DNA of 64,000 nt from Streptomyces sp. Act143 (GCF_003143935.1 NZ_QFRX01000001.1:4691201-4755200), one strand, 5' to 3'; counted from the stretch's first letter, positions 1-10,307 are shown. The notes: a model not told the origin generated them from the sequence alone. Translations and numbers: made by a program.

Positions 1-1022
1 ACCGCGGCGGGGTACTGGAAGTCGCCCGTACGCCCGCCCAGTTGGCCCGCCTGAAGGACTTCCACGCGCATGAGCTGTCGTACGGCGAGAAGGACCGTGA
101 GCTGTACGACGCCCGGGAGACGGCGGAGCGGATCCGGGTGGCGGACGCCGTCGGCTCGACGTGGACGCCGCACGGGGCCCGGCTGCACCCGGTGAAGCTG
201 GTGAAGGGGCTGGCGGCGGCCGTCGAGGCGCTGGGCGTGGTCGTCCACGAGGCGACGCCGGTGACGGAGATCCGGCCCAAGCACGCGGTGACGCCGTACG
301 GCACGGTCCGCGCCCCGTACGTGCTGCGCTGCACCGAGGGCTTCACGGCGAACCTGAAGGGCCAGCGGCGCACCTGGCTGCCGATGAACTCGTCGATGGT
401 GGTGACCGAGCCGCTCACCGACGAGCAGTGGGCGTCGGTCGGCTGGGACGGGCGGGAGGCGCTCGGGGACATGGCGCACGCGTACATGTACGCGCAGCGC
501 ACGGCGGACGGGCGGATCGCGCTGGGCGGGCGCGGGGTGCCGTACCGCTTCGGGTCGCGGACGGACAACGACGGGCGGACGCAGGAGGCGACCGTCGAGG
601 CGCTGCGGGAGATCCTGGTGGGCTTCTTCCCGGCGCTGGCCGGCGTCGCCGTCGAGCACGCCTGGTCGGGCGTGCTGGGCGTGCCGCGCGACTGGTGCGC
701 GACGGTCACCCTGGACCGGTCGACGGGCCTCGGCTGGGCGGGCGGGTACGTCGGCTCGGGGGTGGCGACGACGAACCTCGCCGCGCGCACGCTGCGGGAC
801 CTGGTGCAGCTGGACTCGGGGCAGGGCGGCAGGACGGAGCTGACGGACCTGCCGTGGGTCGGGCACAAGGTGCGCCGGTGGGAGCCGGAGCCGTTCCGCT
901 GGCTGGGTGTGCAGGGCATGTACGCCACGTACCGGGCCGCCGACCGCCGGGAGACGGCGTCGCACAGGGCGGGGTCCTCGCGGCTGGCGCGGGCCGCGGA
1001 CTGGGTGGCGGGGCGGCACTGA
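1..1022 (+). CDS. FAD-dependent oxidoreductase (DAO family), 5' truncated by window edge
   Basis: The reading frame is open from base 3, so the true start and the N-terminal FAD Rossmann motif lie outside the window. About 339 residues remain. They show the FAD-binding C-terminal half of a D-amino-acid-oxidase/glycine-oxidase fold: a TPVTEI segment after the substrate domain, LGGRG near the middle, and a late GLGWAGGYVGSGV flavin-contact loop. Related Streptomyces proteins are annotated as gamma-glutamylputrescine oxidase-like; the substrate cannot be read from the sequence. The TTG at 42 is internal and is not the start. A strong hairpin follows the stop. Confidence 0.8.
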   Translation, partial: RGGVLEVARTPAQLARLKDFHAHELSYGEKDRELYDARETAERIRVADAVGSTWTPHGARLHPVKLVKGLAAAVEALGVVVHEATPVTEIRPKHAVTPYGTVRAPYVLRCTEGFTANLKGQRRTWLPMNSSMVVTEPLTDEQWASVGWDGREALGDMAHAYMYAQRTADGRIALGGRGVPYRFGSRTDNDGRTQEATVEALREILVGFFPALAGVAVEHAWSGVLGVPRDWCATVTLDRSTGLGWAGGYVGSGVATTNLAARTLRDLVQLDSGQGGRTELTDLPWVGHKVRRWEPEPFRWLGVQGMYATYRAADRRETASHRAGSSRLARAADWVAGRH

Positions 1023-1030
1023 GCAAACGG

Positions 1031-1065
1031 AAAGCCCAGGTCGGCAAGGCGCTGACCTGGGCTTT
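1031..1065. terminator. Bidirectional intrinsic terminator
   Basis: A 12-bp perfect stem (1031-1042 with 1054-1065) carries A's on one side and T's on the other. It separates the oxidoreductase gene from the leftward-read tRNA gene and can serve both. Confidence 0.75.
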
Positions 1066-1076
1066 TCCTGTCGAGA

Positions 1077-1149
1077 GCCCCCTGTCGGATTCGAACCGAC
1101 GACCTACGCATTACAAGTGCGTTGCTCTGGCCATCTGAGCTAAGGAGGC
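1077..1149 (-). tRNA. tRNA-Thr (anticodon UGU)
   Basis: On the minus strand a 73-nt cloverleaf can be folded. The 7-bp acceptor (GCCTCCT with AGGGGGC) has one U-G pair, the anticodon stem is ACGCA/TGCGT with loop CTTGTAA, and the T-loop is GGTTCGAATCC. The loop places UGU at the anticodon, so it reads ACA codons. CCA is not encoded. Confidence 0.95.
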
Positions 1150-1297
1150 CCGCCACGCGCGCGTGTGCGGCGGCGTGCCCGTGCAGTGTACCCAGGTCCC
1201 GGCCACGGCCTGTCGAAAATTTCCGCGAAGTTCACAGTGGCTCAGGTACTGACATACGGGTGAACGCCAGGTACCGTCCTGTGCCAGTTCACCTGTG

Positions 1298-1309
1298 TGG
1301 ACTACACCA
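1298..1309. promoter_or_regulatory. Possible DasR-responsive element (dre-like) upstream of msiK
   Basis: The 12-mer TGGACTACACCA agrees at 10 of 12 positions with the DasR consensus core TGGTCTAGACCA and lies about 60 bp before the msiK start. DasR control of sugar-uptake genes by N-acetylglucosamine status is established in Streptomyces; binding at this site is inference. Confidence 0.45.
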
Positions 1310-1369
1310 CCACCTTCCTACAACGGATCGTCCGGCACGTTCCTGCCGGTAGAAGGGGGCCCATTCACC

Positions 1370-2458
<1,089 letters not shown>

Positions 2459-2494
2459 GCAGAATCCCGGGTGAATCACCCAGGTTGACGAAGA

Positions 2495-2520
2495 GGGCCC
2501 CGCAGGCTGCTGCGGGGCCC
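2495..2520 (+). terminator. Intrinsic terminator after msiK
   Basis: An 11-bp G/C-rich perfect stem (2495-2505 with 2510-2520) with a GCTG loop is followed by TTCTCGT. Confidence 0.8.
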
Positions 2521-2689
2521 TTCTCGTGTCGGGCCTTCTCGTGTCGGGGAGGCCGTAACCGAATACCCCGGCAGAACGGGCATTTCGAGCCGTGTGCGTC
2601 AACGCCTTACCCAATTCGAGGCACCACTTCATCCCCCGAACCGGTGACTAAATGTCGCCAAATCATCACCCCGCGCTACCCTCACACGC

Positions 2690-3133
2690 GTGAAGCACTC
2701 CACTAACCAACAGACGCGACGCGGCCGGGGCCCCGCCCGCCGTATCGGCCGCACGCTCGCCCTTGTCCTGCCCGTCTTCCTGGTGCTCTCCGGAACCCTC
2801 GCGGTCACCCGGGTCAACTGGACGGGGAGCCCCTCGGACTCGGTGCTCACCGCCTCCGACATCTCGGCGGCCCGGGCGAAGGCCCGTGCCCCGCAGGACG
2901 TGCTGCGTGACAAGCTCCTGACGGAACTCCAGGAGGAGAACCCCGGGGTCGTGCTCACCCACCTCCAGGAGGCCGTCAACGACCGCCCGTCGCTGGCGAA
3001 GCACTGCGCGTCGATCGCACGGGCGCTGGGCCGCGCGGCGGTGCGGGTGTACGGCCCGACGCGGGCGCAGTCGTACGCCCGGCCGGTCTGCGACACCTCC
3101 TTCGCCACGGGCGTGGCGGCCTCGCACGGCTGA
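2690..3133 (+). CDS. Small secreted or membrane-anchored protein, function unknown
   Basis: 147 residues from a GTG start. The N-terminus has an Arg-rich stretch and a hydrophobic segment at about residues 22-40, consistent with a signal anchor or signal peptide; no lipobox is seen. The rest is helical, with two Cys (CASI and VCDT) that could pair outside the cell. It is monocistronic, between the msiK terminator and the nucleotidyltransferase gene, with 62 bp to the next start. I recognise no catalytic motif. Confidence 0.65.
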   Translation: MKHSTNQQTRRGRGPARRIGRTLALVLPVFLVLSGTLAVTRVNWTGSPSDSVLTASDISAARAKARAPQDVLRDKLLTELQEENPGVVLTHLQEAVNDRPSLAKHCASIARALGRAAVRVYGPTRAQSYARPVCDTSFATGVAASHG

Positions 3134-3195
3134 GGCCGGCCAAGGCCGCAGGGCCTTCCGGAAGCCGCGGGCGGGACGCCCCGTACAGTTCGGTC

Positions 3196-3927
3196 ATGAC
3201 CGATCCGAACGCCGCGTCCCGCCCCGTTCAAGCCGTCGTCCTGGCCGGTGGCCAGGGTTCACGGCTGCGCCCCTACACCGACGACCGGCCCAAGCCGATG
3301 GTCGAGATCCCCGGTACGGGGACGCCGATCATCGGCCATCAGCTTGCCTGGCTCGCCGAGGAGGGCGTGACCGATGTGGTGGTCAGCTGCGGCCACCTCG
3401 CCGACGTCCTGCAGAGCTGGCTGGACTCCGCCGATCTGCCGGTGAACGTGAAGACCGTCGTCGAGACGGAGCCGCTGGGCCGCGGTGGCGGCCTCAAGTA
3501 CGCGGCGGCGCATCTCCCGCACCCCGACCGGCCCTGGTTCGCGACCAACGGTGACATCTGGACCCGGTTCTCGCTGCGCGAGATGGCCGACTTCCACACC
3601 GAGCGCGACGCGGTGGCGACGCTGGCGCTGGCGCGCCCTCGGATTCCGTGGGGTGCCGTGCAGACCGACGGGTTCGGTCACATCACCGACTTCATCGAGT
3701 CGCCGCCGTCGACGTTCGAGATCAATGCCGGCGTCTACGTCTTCTCCCCCGAGTTCGCCGGGTTGCTGCCGGAGCGCGGGGACCACGAGCGGACCACGTT
3801 CCCGCATCTGGCGCGGGAACTGCGGCTGGCCGGATACCCGATCCCGCAGGGCGCGTACTGGCGGGCCATCGACACCGCGAAGGACCTGACGGAGGCGGCG
3901 AAGGAGCTGGCCGCGCTGGGGCGGTAG
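3196..3927 (+). CDS. Sugar-1-phosphate nucleotidyltransferase family protein
   Basis: 243 residues with the NTP-transferase fold. The nucleotide-binding signature VLAGGQGSRLRPYTDDRPKPM is at residues 15-35. Asp in NGDIW is the expected metal ligand, EINAGVYVF is the product-site strand, and WRAIDT is near the C-terminus. This would couple a sugar-1-phosphate to an NTP to give NDP-sugar for glycan synthesis; the sugar (mannose or glucose) cannot be assigned. It is short for GMPP because it lacks the C-terminal beta-helix. A strong terminator follows. Confidence 0.85.
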   Translation: MTDPNAASRPVQAVVLAGGQGSRLRPYTDDRPKPMVEIPGTGTPIIGHQLAWLAEEGVTDVVVSCGHLADVLQSWLDSADLPVNVKTVVETEPLGRGGGLKYAAAHLPHPDRPWFATNGDIWTRFSLREMADFHTERDAVATLALARPRIPWGAVQTDGFGHITDFIESPPSTFEINAGVYVFSPEFAGLLPERGDHERTTFPHLARELRLAGYPIPQGAYWRAIDTAKDLTEAAKELAALGR

Positions 3928-3946
3928 CTCCCTCCGTACGGACATC

Positions 3947-3978
3947 ACGAAGGGCCCCGCTTCCGCGGGGCCCTTCGT
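3947..3978. terminator. Bidirectional terminator between convergent genes
   Basis: A 14-bp perfect stem (3947-3960 with 3965-3978) with a TTCC loop lies between the rightward nucleotidyltransferase gene and the leftward DoxX gene. Confidence 0.8.
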
Positions 3979-4034
3979 CGTCGGGCGCGGGGTTCAGCCG
4001 GTGGGTTGCCCGAGGATGCCTCCCACCGGCCCCT

Positions 4035-5660
4035 CTACCCCAACAGGCCGCCCACCAGGCCCGGTTCGCCGGAGGAGGTGCCTCCGGTGTCCGAGCCGCC
4101 GCTGGAACCGGTGGAGCCGGTGGAGCCGGTCGGTCCCGAGCTGGTGCTGGGGGCCTGCTGGGCCGGGGAGGACTGCTGGGGCGGGGCCTGGCCGGTGCCC
4201 TGGGTCTGGCTGGGGGTGCCGGCCGTGCTGGTGTCCCGGGTGGCGCCCGGGGTGGTCGCGGCACCGGTGGGGGTGGAACCGGCCGTGGCGCCCTGGGTGG
4301 GGGACGTGGAGGCCGACGGGCGCTTCTTGCGCTTCGCCGGGTCCTGCGGGAGCGGGGAGCCCGGGAGTTCGTTGCGCGGGGCCTCGCCGGGGCCGGGGAC
4401 GACGACCCGGTCGGCGTCGCGGACGGCACCGCCGAGGAGGGACCCGATGAGCAGGGTGAGGCCGACGACGATGGCGGTGACGAGGGCGCCGCGGCGCAGG
4501 ACGTAGCGGCGCAGGTCCCAGATGTCGGAGCGGGGTCCGAGGCGGCGCCAGGCGCTGCCGGCGAGGCGGCCGTCGATGGAGTAGACGGGGGCACCCGCGA
4601 TGATCAGCGGCGACCAGGCGGCGAGGTAGATGATGTCGGGCGCGTCGTAGGCGGGGACGCTCTTCCAGCTGACCGTGAGGAGCAGGGCCGCGGAGAGCAT
4701 CGCGCCGACGGCGGCGGCGACCCGCTGCCAGCAGCCGAGGATGGTCAGGACGCCGACGACGACCTGGAGGAAGGCGATGACGAGGCCGGAGCCGACGGGG
4801 TGGTGCAGGGCGAACTGGCGCAGCGGCTCGGCGACTTCCCAGGGGTGCAGGGTGTTGAGCCACTTGACCATGGAGCCGCGCTTGCCGCCGTCGAAGTAGA
4901 CGGGGTCGCAGAGCTTGCCCATGCCGGCGTAGATGGAGATGAAGCCGAGGAAGATGCGCAGCGGCAGGAGGACGACGCCGAGGTTCATGCGGCGGCCCGG
5001 GTAGTAGGCGTGCCGGGCGGGGTCGTCGCCGTGGCGCCTGCCGGGGGTGCCGGTCTCCTCGTCGACGGCCTCGGCGAACTGCTCGTCCGCGTAGGTGAGT
5101 TCCTCGTCGTAGGCGCTGCCGACCGGGCGCATACCGGGGAGCAGGGGCTCGTGGGTGCGCTGGGCGCCGACGACCGGGGTCTCGACGGTCTGGGTCAACT
5201 CGTCGTCGTACCCCGGGCCGTAGCCGCCGTCGGTCTCGATGCGCGGGATGACCTGGGTGGCTCCGGTGTCCGCGGCCGGCTCCTCGACCTGGCGGACGCC
5301 GCCTCGCACGGCCTGGAGCAGGCGGTGGGCGCCGGTGTCGTCGGGGGCGGACTTGCCGCTCCAGACGACGGGTCGGCGGCGCGCCGCGCCGGTGCCGGTG
5401 GCGCCGACGGCGGGCATCCGGGCGGTGTCCTCGGTGGCGCTCAAGTGCCGGGCGATCCGCGCGGATTGGGCGGTGCGTCTCGTCGTCGCGCCCAACTGCA
5501 CGCGGAAGCTGGCGTGATTGACGATGATCTGCGCCGGATCGCTCGGCACCTTCACCATGCTCAGCGCGGGAGCGTCGTCGAGTCCGGAGGCGAATCCGGA
5601 GTTGAATCCCGACGAGCGGTCCCCCGTGGGTGTGCGGGGTGTTCTGGTGTCCACACTCAT
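4035..5660 (-). CDS. DoxX-family membrane protein with long disordered ends
   Basis: 541 residues. The first ~225 are polar and disordered, with acidic repeats such as YDDELTQ and YDEELTY. A four-helix DoxX domain follows: LRIFLGFISIYAGMGKL, a loop with the conserved WLNTL and HP, then helices around VGSGLVIAFLQVVVGVLTILGC and AAWSPLIIAGAP. A further helix (VTAIVVGLTLLIGSLLG) precedes a Pro/Thr/Ser/Gly-rich tail with GSTGSTGSSGG. DoxX proteins are linked to redox or thiosulfate metabolism in other organisms; the role here is unknown. It is read leftward after rlmB with a 117-bp gap. Confidence 0.8.
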   Translation of the reverse strand: MSVDTRTPRTPTGDRSSGFNSGFASGLDDAPALSMVKVPSDPAQIIVNHASFRVQLGATTRRTAQSARIARHLSATEDTARMPAVGATGTGAARRRPVVWSGKSAPDDTGAHRLLQAVRGGVRQVEEPAADTGATQVIPRIETDGGYGPGYDDELTQTVETPVVGAQRTHEPLLPGMRPVGSAYDEELTYADEQFAEAVDEETGTPGRRHGDDPARHAYYPGRRMNLGVVLLPLRIFLGFISIYAGMGKLCDPVYFDGGKRGSMVKWLNTLHPWEVAEPLRQFALHHPVGSGLVIAFLQVVVGVLTILGCWQRVAAAVGAMLSAALLLTVSWKSVPAYDAPDIIYLAAWSPLIIAGAPVYSIDGRLAGSAWRRLGPRSDIWDLRRYVLRRGALVTAIVVGLTLLIGSLLGGAVRDADRVVVPGPGEAPRNELPGSPLPQDPAKRKKRPSASTSPTQGATAGSTPTGAATTPGATRDTSTAGTPSQTQGTGQAPPQQSSPAQQAPSTSSGPTGSTGSTGSSGGSDTGGTSSGEPGLVGGLLG

Positions 5661-5777
5661 CTAACCGAGTGACGTGTGTTTAGGACACTGCTTTGACTGC
5701 CCGGATCTGTCCGGACCGCGTCAAGCTTGCGCAGAACACCCCCTTTACCCCGTACAGGTGAGCAGGGGCACGCATGT

Positions 5778-6719
5778 TCAGCCGCGTCGGCGCGCCGCCT
5801 CGTACAGCACGATCCCGGCGGCCACGCCGGCGTTGAGCGACTCGGCGCCGCCCGGCATCGGGATGCGCACCCGGAAGTCGCACGTCTCGCCGACCAGCCG
5901 GGACAGGCCCTTGCCCTCGCTGCCGACCACGATGACGACCGGGCCGTCCAGGGCCTCCAGGTCACCCACCGTGTGCTCGCCGTCGGCGGCGAGGCCGACG
6001 ACGACGATGCCGGCCTTCTTGTAGCCCTCCAGGGCGCGCGTGAGGTTGGTGGCGCGGGCGACCGGCGTCCGGGCGGCCGTACCGGCGGAGGTCTTCCAGG
6101 CACCGGCGGTCATGCCGGCGGCGCGGCGCTCGGGCACGACGACGCCGTGGCCGCCGAAGGCGGAGACGGAACGGACGACGGCGCCGAGGTTGCGCGGGTC
6201 GGTGACGCCGTCGAGCGCGACGATGAGCGGGTCCTCGCCGTCGTCGTAGGCGGCGCTCGCCAGGTCCTCGGGGTGCGCGTACTCGTACGGCGGGACCTGG
6301 AGGACCAGGCCCTGGTGGTTGAGGCCGTTGGTCATGCGGTCGAGCTCGGGGCGCGGGGCTTCCATGAGGTTGATGCCGCCGCGCTCGGCGGCCAGCTGCA
6401 GCGCCTCGCGCACCCGCTCGTCATTGTCGATGAACTGCTGGACGTAGAGCGTCGTCGCGGGCACGCCCTCGCGCAGCGCCTCGACGACGGGGTTGCGGCC
6501 GACGACCATCTCGGACGTGCCCTTGCCGCCCCGGCCGCGCGGCACGGGACGGCGCGCGGCCTGCTTGGCCTTGGCCGTCGCGATGCGGTTCTTCTTGTGC
6601 TTCTTGCGCATCTCGGCGGGCGGGGTCGGCCCCTTGCCCTCAAGACCCTTGCGCCGCTGGCCGCCACTGCCGACCTGCGCGCCCTTCTTGCCGGACATGC
6701 GGCGGTTGTTGGCTGCCAT
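5778..6719 (-). CDS. rlmB: 23S rRNA (guanosine-2251-2'-O)-methyltransferase RlmB
   Basis: 313 residues. The first ~75 are Lys/Arg-rich, then come the SpoU substrate-binding domain (NPVVEALREG) and the SPOUT knot. Motif 1 is NLGAVVRS, motif 2 VVVGSEGKGLSRL, and motif 3 IPMPGGAESLNAGVAAGI. The enzyme methylates the ribose of a peptidyl-transferase P-loop guanosine using SAM. It lies 98 bp after cysS in the leftward housekeeping run. The basic N-terminal extension is common in actinobacterial members. Confidence 0.93.
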   Translation of the reverse strand: MAANNRRMSGKKGAQVGSGGQRRKGLEGKGPTPPAEMRKKHKKNRIATAKAKQAARRPVPRGRGGKGTSEMVVGRNPVVEALREGVPATTLYVQQFIDNDERVREALQLAAERGGINLMEAPRPELDRMTNGLNHQGLVLQVPPYEYAHPEDLASAAYDDGEDPLIVALDGVTDPRNLGAVVRSVSAFGGHGVVVPERRAAGMTAGAWKTSAGTAARTPVARATNLTRALEGYKKAGIVVVGLAADGEHTVGDLEALDGPVVIVVGSEGKGLSRLVGETCDFRVRIPMPGGAESLNAGVAAGIVLYEAARRRG

Positions 6720-6817
6720 GACCTACCTGTCCTACGTCGTCGAAATGTTCGTACGTCTATGAAGTGTGCCGCCCGGAGAGCCGGACGGCACAATCGATCT
6801 TCGGGATCGGGGTGGAC

Positions 6818-8215
6818 TCAGCGTGGACCGAGGGTCCAGCGCGGGCCCTGCGGGCTGTCCTCGATGGCCAGTCCGGACTGGTTGAGCTGGTCGCGGATGG
6901 CGTCCGCGGTGGCCCAGTCCTTGCGGCCGCGGGCGGCCTCGCGCTGGTCGAGGACGAGGCGGACGAGGCTGTCGACCACGCCGTGCAGGTCTTCGCCGCG
7001 GTCGGTCTCGCCCGCCCAGTGCGGGTCGAGCGGATCCAGGCCGAGGACGCCGAGCATGGCGCGGACCTCGGCGAGGCGGGCCACGGCGGCTTCCTTGTCG
7101 TCGGCGGCCAGGGCGGAGTTGCCCTGCCGGACCGTCGTGTGCACGATCGCGAGCGCCTGCGGGACGCCCAGGTCGTCGTCCATGGCCTCGGCGAAGGCGG
7201 GCGGCACCTCGGCGGACGGCTCGACATGGCCGGCCTTCTCCACCACGCGCTGCACGAAGCCCTCGATCCGCGCGAACGCCGACTCGGCCTCGCGCAGCGA
7301 CTCCTCGCTGTACTCGATCATCGAGCGGTAGTGCGGGGTGCCGAGGTAGTAGCGCAGCACGATCGGGCGCCAGGTCTTGACCATCTCGCTGACCAGCACG
7401 GAGTTGCCCAGCGACTTGGACATCTTGTCACCCGCCATGGTGACCCAGGCGTTGTGCACCCAGTACCGGGCGAAGTCGTCGCCGAAGGCCTTGGCCTGGG
7501 CGATCTCGTTCTCGTGGTGCGGGAAGATCAGGTCGAGGCCGCCGCCGTGGATGTCGAAGGCGCTGCCCAGGTACTTGTGGGCCATGGCCGAGCACTCCAG
7601 GTGCCAGCCGGGACGGCCCGGGCCCCACGGCGTGGACCAGGTCGGCTCGCCCGGCTTGGCGGACTTCCACATCGCGAAGTCGCGCGGGTCCCGCTTGCCG
7701 GTCTCGCCCTCGCCGGACGGCTGGAGCAGGTTGTCCAGCTCCTGCCGGGACAGCTCCAGGTAGCCGGGGAAGGAGCGCACGTCGAAGTAGACGTTGCCGT
7801 CGGACTCGTAGGCGTGGCCGCGCTCGATGAGGCCCTGCATCATCTCGACCATCTCGGTCACATGGCCGGTGGCCCGCGGCTCGTAGGTGGGCGGGAGGCA
7901 GCCGAGGGCGGCGTAGCCCTCGTTGAAGGCGCGCTCGTTCTCGTACCCGATCGACCACCAGGGGCGGCCCTGCTCGGCCGCCTTGGTGATGATCTTGTCG
8001 TCGATGTCCGTGACGTTCCTGATGAAGGTCACGTCGTAGCCGCGGTACTCGAACCACCGGCGCATGATGTCGAAGTTGAGCCCCGACCGGATGTGCCCGA
8101 TGTGCGGTGCGGCCTGCACGGTGGCACCACAGAGGTAGATCGAGACGCAGCCCGGCGTGAGCGGGGTGAAGTCACGGATCTGCCGGGCGTTGGTGTCGTA
8201 CAGGCGAATAGTCAC
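6818..8215 (-). CDS. cysS: Cysteinyl-tRNA synthetase
   Basis: 465 residues, class I synthetase charging tRNA-Cys. The sequence shows LYLCGATVQ with the zinc-ligand Cys, the HIGH motif in PHIGHIRSG, WHLECSAM, GGGLDLIFPHHENE with zinc ligands, and KMSKSLGN for ATP binding, followed by the anticodon-binding DALR region. The paralogue MshC of mycothiol synthesis is shorter and has a different HIGH context, so CysS is preferred. The GTG start is 52 bp after ispF, within the ispD-ispF-cysS-rlmB run. Confidence 0.95.
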   Translation of the reverse strand: MTIRLYDTNARQIRDFTPLTPGCVSIYLCGATVQAAPHIGHIRSGLNFDIMRRWFEYRGYDVTFIRNVTDIDDKIITKAAEQGRPWWSIGYENERAFNEGYAALGCLPPTYEPRATGHVTEMVEMMQGLIERGHAYESDGNVYFDVRSFPGYLELSRQELDNLLQPSGEGETGKRDPRDFAMWKSAKPGEPTWSTPWGPGRPGWHLECSAMAHKYLGSAFDIHGGGLDLIFPHHENEIAQAKAFGDDFARYWVHNAWVTMAGDKMSKSLGNSVLVSEMVKTWRPIVLRYYLGTPHYRSMIEYSEESLREAESAFARIEGFVQRVVEKAGHVEPSAEVPPAFAEAMDDDLGVPQALAIVHTTVRQGNSALAADDKEAAVARLAEVRAMLGVLGLDPLDPHWAGETDRGEDLHGVVDSLVRLVLDQREAARGRKDWATADAIRDQLNQSGLAIEDSPQGPRWTLGPR

Positions 8216-8267
8216 GGGTCCAGGGTAGTGGGCGATCCCTTGTGCATCGGACGGATGTGGATAACAG

Positions 8268-8768
8268 TCACCCCGCGGTGCGCACGACGAGCGCGGTCGC
8301 CACCGCCATCAGCCCCTCGCCGCGTCCGGGGAAGCCCAGCCCGTCCGTCGTCGCCCCGGACACCGACACCGGTGCCCCGGCCGCCTCGGACAGGATCTTC
8401 TGCGCCTCGTCCCGGCGCTTGCCGATCTTCGGGCGGGGTCCTACGACCTGGACGGCGATGTTCCCGATCCGGAACCCGGCGTCCCGCACGATCCGCGCGG
8501 CCTCCGTGAGCAAGGTGACTCCGGACGCGCCCGACCACTCGGGCCGGCCGGTGCCGAAGTGCTGCCCCAGGTCTCCGAGCCCCGCCGCGGAGAACAGCGC
8601 GTTGCAGGCGGCGTGGGCGACGACGTCGGCGTCGGAGTGACCGGCGAGGCCGGGTCCCTCACCCTCCCACTTCAGTCCCGCGCACCACAGGTCGCGGCCT
8701 TCCTCGAAGGCGTGGATGTCGGTGCCGATGCCGACCTGGGGCAGCGGCGGGGGCGTCTCAGAAGCCAT
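8268..8768 (-). CDS. ispF: 2-C-methyl-D-erythritol 2,4-cyclodiphosphate synthase
   Basis: 166 residues, the MEP-pathway enzyme that cyclises CDP-ME-2-phosphate with loss of CMP. It has the metal-binding DIH in GIGTDIHAFEEG, the conserved GHSDADVVAHAACNALFSA, and the C-terminal ATTDGLGFPGRGEG. It overlaps the end of ispD by 11 bp, which implies translational coupling of two enzymes of the same pathway. Confidence 0.95.
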   Translation of the reverse strand: MASETPPPLPQVGIGTDIHAFEEGRDLWCAGLKWEGEGPGLAGHSDADVVAHAACNALFSAAGLGDLGQHFGTGRPEWSGASGVTLLTEAARIVRDAGFRIGNIAVQVVGPRPKIGKRRDEAQKILSEAAGAPVSVSGATTDGLGFPGRGEGLMAVATALVVRTAG

Positions 8769-9522
8769 CGTTGAGCCTCCTGCGGGCCAGGACCGCCTCG
8801 GCGAGGACGAGGTCGAGGGGGCGGGTCACCTTGAAGGCCTCCTCGTGGCCGGGGACGACCACGACGGTCAGGCCGAGCCGCTCGACCATGCCGGCGTCGT
8901 CGGTGACGGCGTCGGTCACGGCCTCGTGGGCGCGGACCAGGGTCGCGCGGTCGAAGCCCTGCGGCGTCTGGACCGCTCGGAGGCGGGCGCGGGCGGGCGT
9001 CGCCACGACCGGCTCGGGGTCGCCGGCGACCGCCGCCGGCTCGACCTCCTTGACGGTGTCGGCGAGGGGCAGCGCGGGGACGACGGCCGGCGCGCCGTCC
9101 CGTACGGCCTCGATGACGGCGTCGACGGTGTCCACCGGGACCAGGGGGCGGGCGGCGTCATGGACGAGGACGATGTCGTAGTCCGGCGGCAGGGCGTCGA
9201 GCCCCAGCTTCACCGAGTCCTGGCGCTCGGCGCCGCCGGGGACGACGAGGAAGTCCGTGCGCTCGGGCAGGGCGTGGGCGTCGAGGAGGCTCTTGACCTC
9301 GGCGGCGCCGTCGGGCGGGGCCACGACGACGACCAGGGAGACCGCGCGGGAGGCGGCCATCGCGCGGACCGCGTGGATCAGCATGGGGGTGCCGTTCAGC
9401 GCGCGGAGCGCCTTGGGGGCGCCCGGACCGAGGCGCACGCCCCGGCCGGCGGCGGGAATCACGACCGCCGTACGGGCTTCGGCACGGGCCGTCGTGGGCG
9501 AAGGGCGCGAATCGTCAGACAT
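8758..9522 (-). CDS. ispD: 2-C-methyl-D-erythritol 4-phosphate cytidylyltransferase
   Basis: 254 residues. The CTP-binding signature VVIPAAGRGVRLGPGAPKAL lies at about residues 20-39, the metal and substrate loop is VLVHDAARPLVP, and ETPQ is replaced by the usual VQTPQGF near residue 180. It makes CDP-methylerythritol in the non-mevalonate isoprenoid route. A 302-bp gap separates it from carD upstream. The N-terminal ~18 residues are non-conserved, so a slightly later start is possible. Confidence 0.93.
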   Translation of the reverse strand: MSDDSRPSPTTARAEARTAVVIPAAGRGVRLGPGAPKALRALNGTPMLIHAVRAMAASRAVSLVVVVAPPDGAAEVKSLLDAHALPERTDFLVVPGGAERQDSVKLGLDALPPDYDIVLVHDAARPLVPVDTVDAVIEAVRDGAPAVVPALPLADTVKEVEPAAVAGDPEPVVATPARARLRAVQTPQGFDRATLVRAHEAVTDAVTDDAGMVERLGLTVVVVPGHEEAFKVTRPLDLVLAEAVLARRRLNDGF

Positions 9523-9824
9523 CGGTTCCTGTCAGGTTTGTGTGCTCGGCCAACGTGGGTACGACAGACAGCGTGCCGGGCGCGACGCCTTGACCGGACC
9601 CTTCCGTGACGCGCCGGTCGAGCCAGCTGCCCGGGCCCGGCACGCCAAGTATCGGGGGCTTCACCCCTGTGATCGGACGTACGGTCGCGTGGTCACACGC
9701 ACCGCTAGCGTCCGGACGTACGGCGTCCGGGCACGGACATGCCGCAGCGCCCGGCGACGGGATTCGTCATCGGGCACCGCGGCATTTCAGAGTGCGCGAG
9801 CCGGCCTGGCGGCAGCGGGCGTCG
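9523..9824. other. Intergenic spacer between carD and ispD, with an 11-bp direct repeat
   Basis: No credible gene is seen on either strand. The spacer should hold the end of the carD transcript and any ispD promoter. CGGACGTACGG occurs at 9674-9684 and again at 9713-9723, the two copies 39 bp apart in register. Meaning unknown. Confidence 0.5.
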
Positions 9825-10307
9825 TCAGGACGCGAGGACCTCGTCGAGCAGGGCCTCGGCCTTGTCCTCGTTCGTGTTCTCCGCGAGGGCGAGCTCGCTC
9901 ACCAGGATCTGGCGGGCCTTGGCGAGCATGCGCTTCTCACCGGCGGAGAGTCCACGCTCGCGCTCACGACGCCACAGGTCACGCACCACTTCTGCGACCT
10001 TGATGACATCGCCGGAGGCGAGCTTCTCCAGATTTGCCTTGTAACGACGAGACCAGTTCGTGGGCTCCTCGGCGTACGGCGCGCGCAGCACCTCGAAGAC
10101 CCGGTCCAGCCCGTCCTGACCGACCACATCACGCACGCCGACGAACTCCGCATTGTCCGCTGGCACACGTACCGTCAGGTCACCCTGGGCGACCTTCAGC
10201 ACCAAGTAGGTCTTGTCCACGCCTTTGATCTGGCGAGTTTCGATGGCCTCGATCAGCGCGGCCCCGTGATGGGGATAGACCACGGTGTCGCCAACCTTGA
10301 ACGTCAT
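9825..10307 (-). CDS. carD: CarD-family RNA polymerase-binding transcription factor
   Basis: 160 residues. The N-terminal Tudor-like RNA-polymerase interaction domain begins FKVGDTVVYPHHGAA, and the C-terminal helical DNA-binding domain contains NWSRRYKANLEKL and the conserved WRRERERGLSAGEKRML. CarD binds the beta subunit and stabilises the open complex at rRNA and housekeeping promoters in actinobacteria. It is the first gene of the leftward block that includes ispD and ispF, an order conserved in many actinobacteria. The long upstream spacer probably carries its promoter. Confidence 0.95.
   Translation of the reverse strand: MTFKVGDTVVYPHHGAALIEAIETRQIKGVDKTYLVLKVAQGDLTVRVPADNAEFVGVRDVVGQDGLDRVFEVLRAPYAEEPTNWSRRYKANLEKLASGDVIKVAEVVRDLWRRERERGLSAGEKRMLAKARQILVSELALAENTNEDKAEALLDEVLAS

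Noticed and set aside
6818..8215. MshC (mycothiol ligase) instead of cysteinyl-tRNA synthetase
   Set aside because: Full length with anticodon-binding region and a CysS-type HIGH context; the position in the ispD-ispF-cysS-rlmB run also fits CysS.
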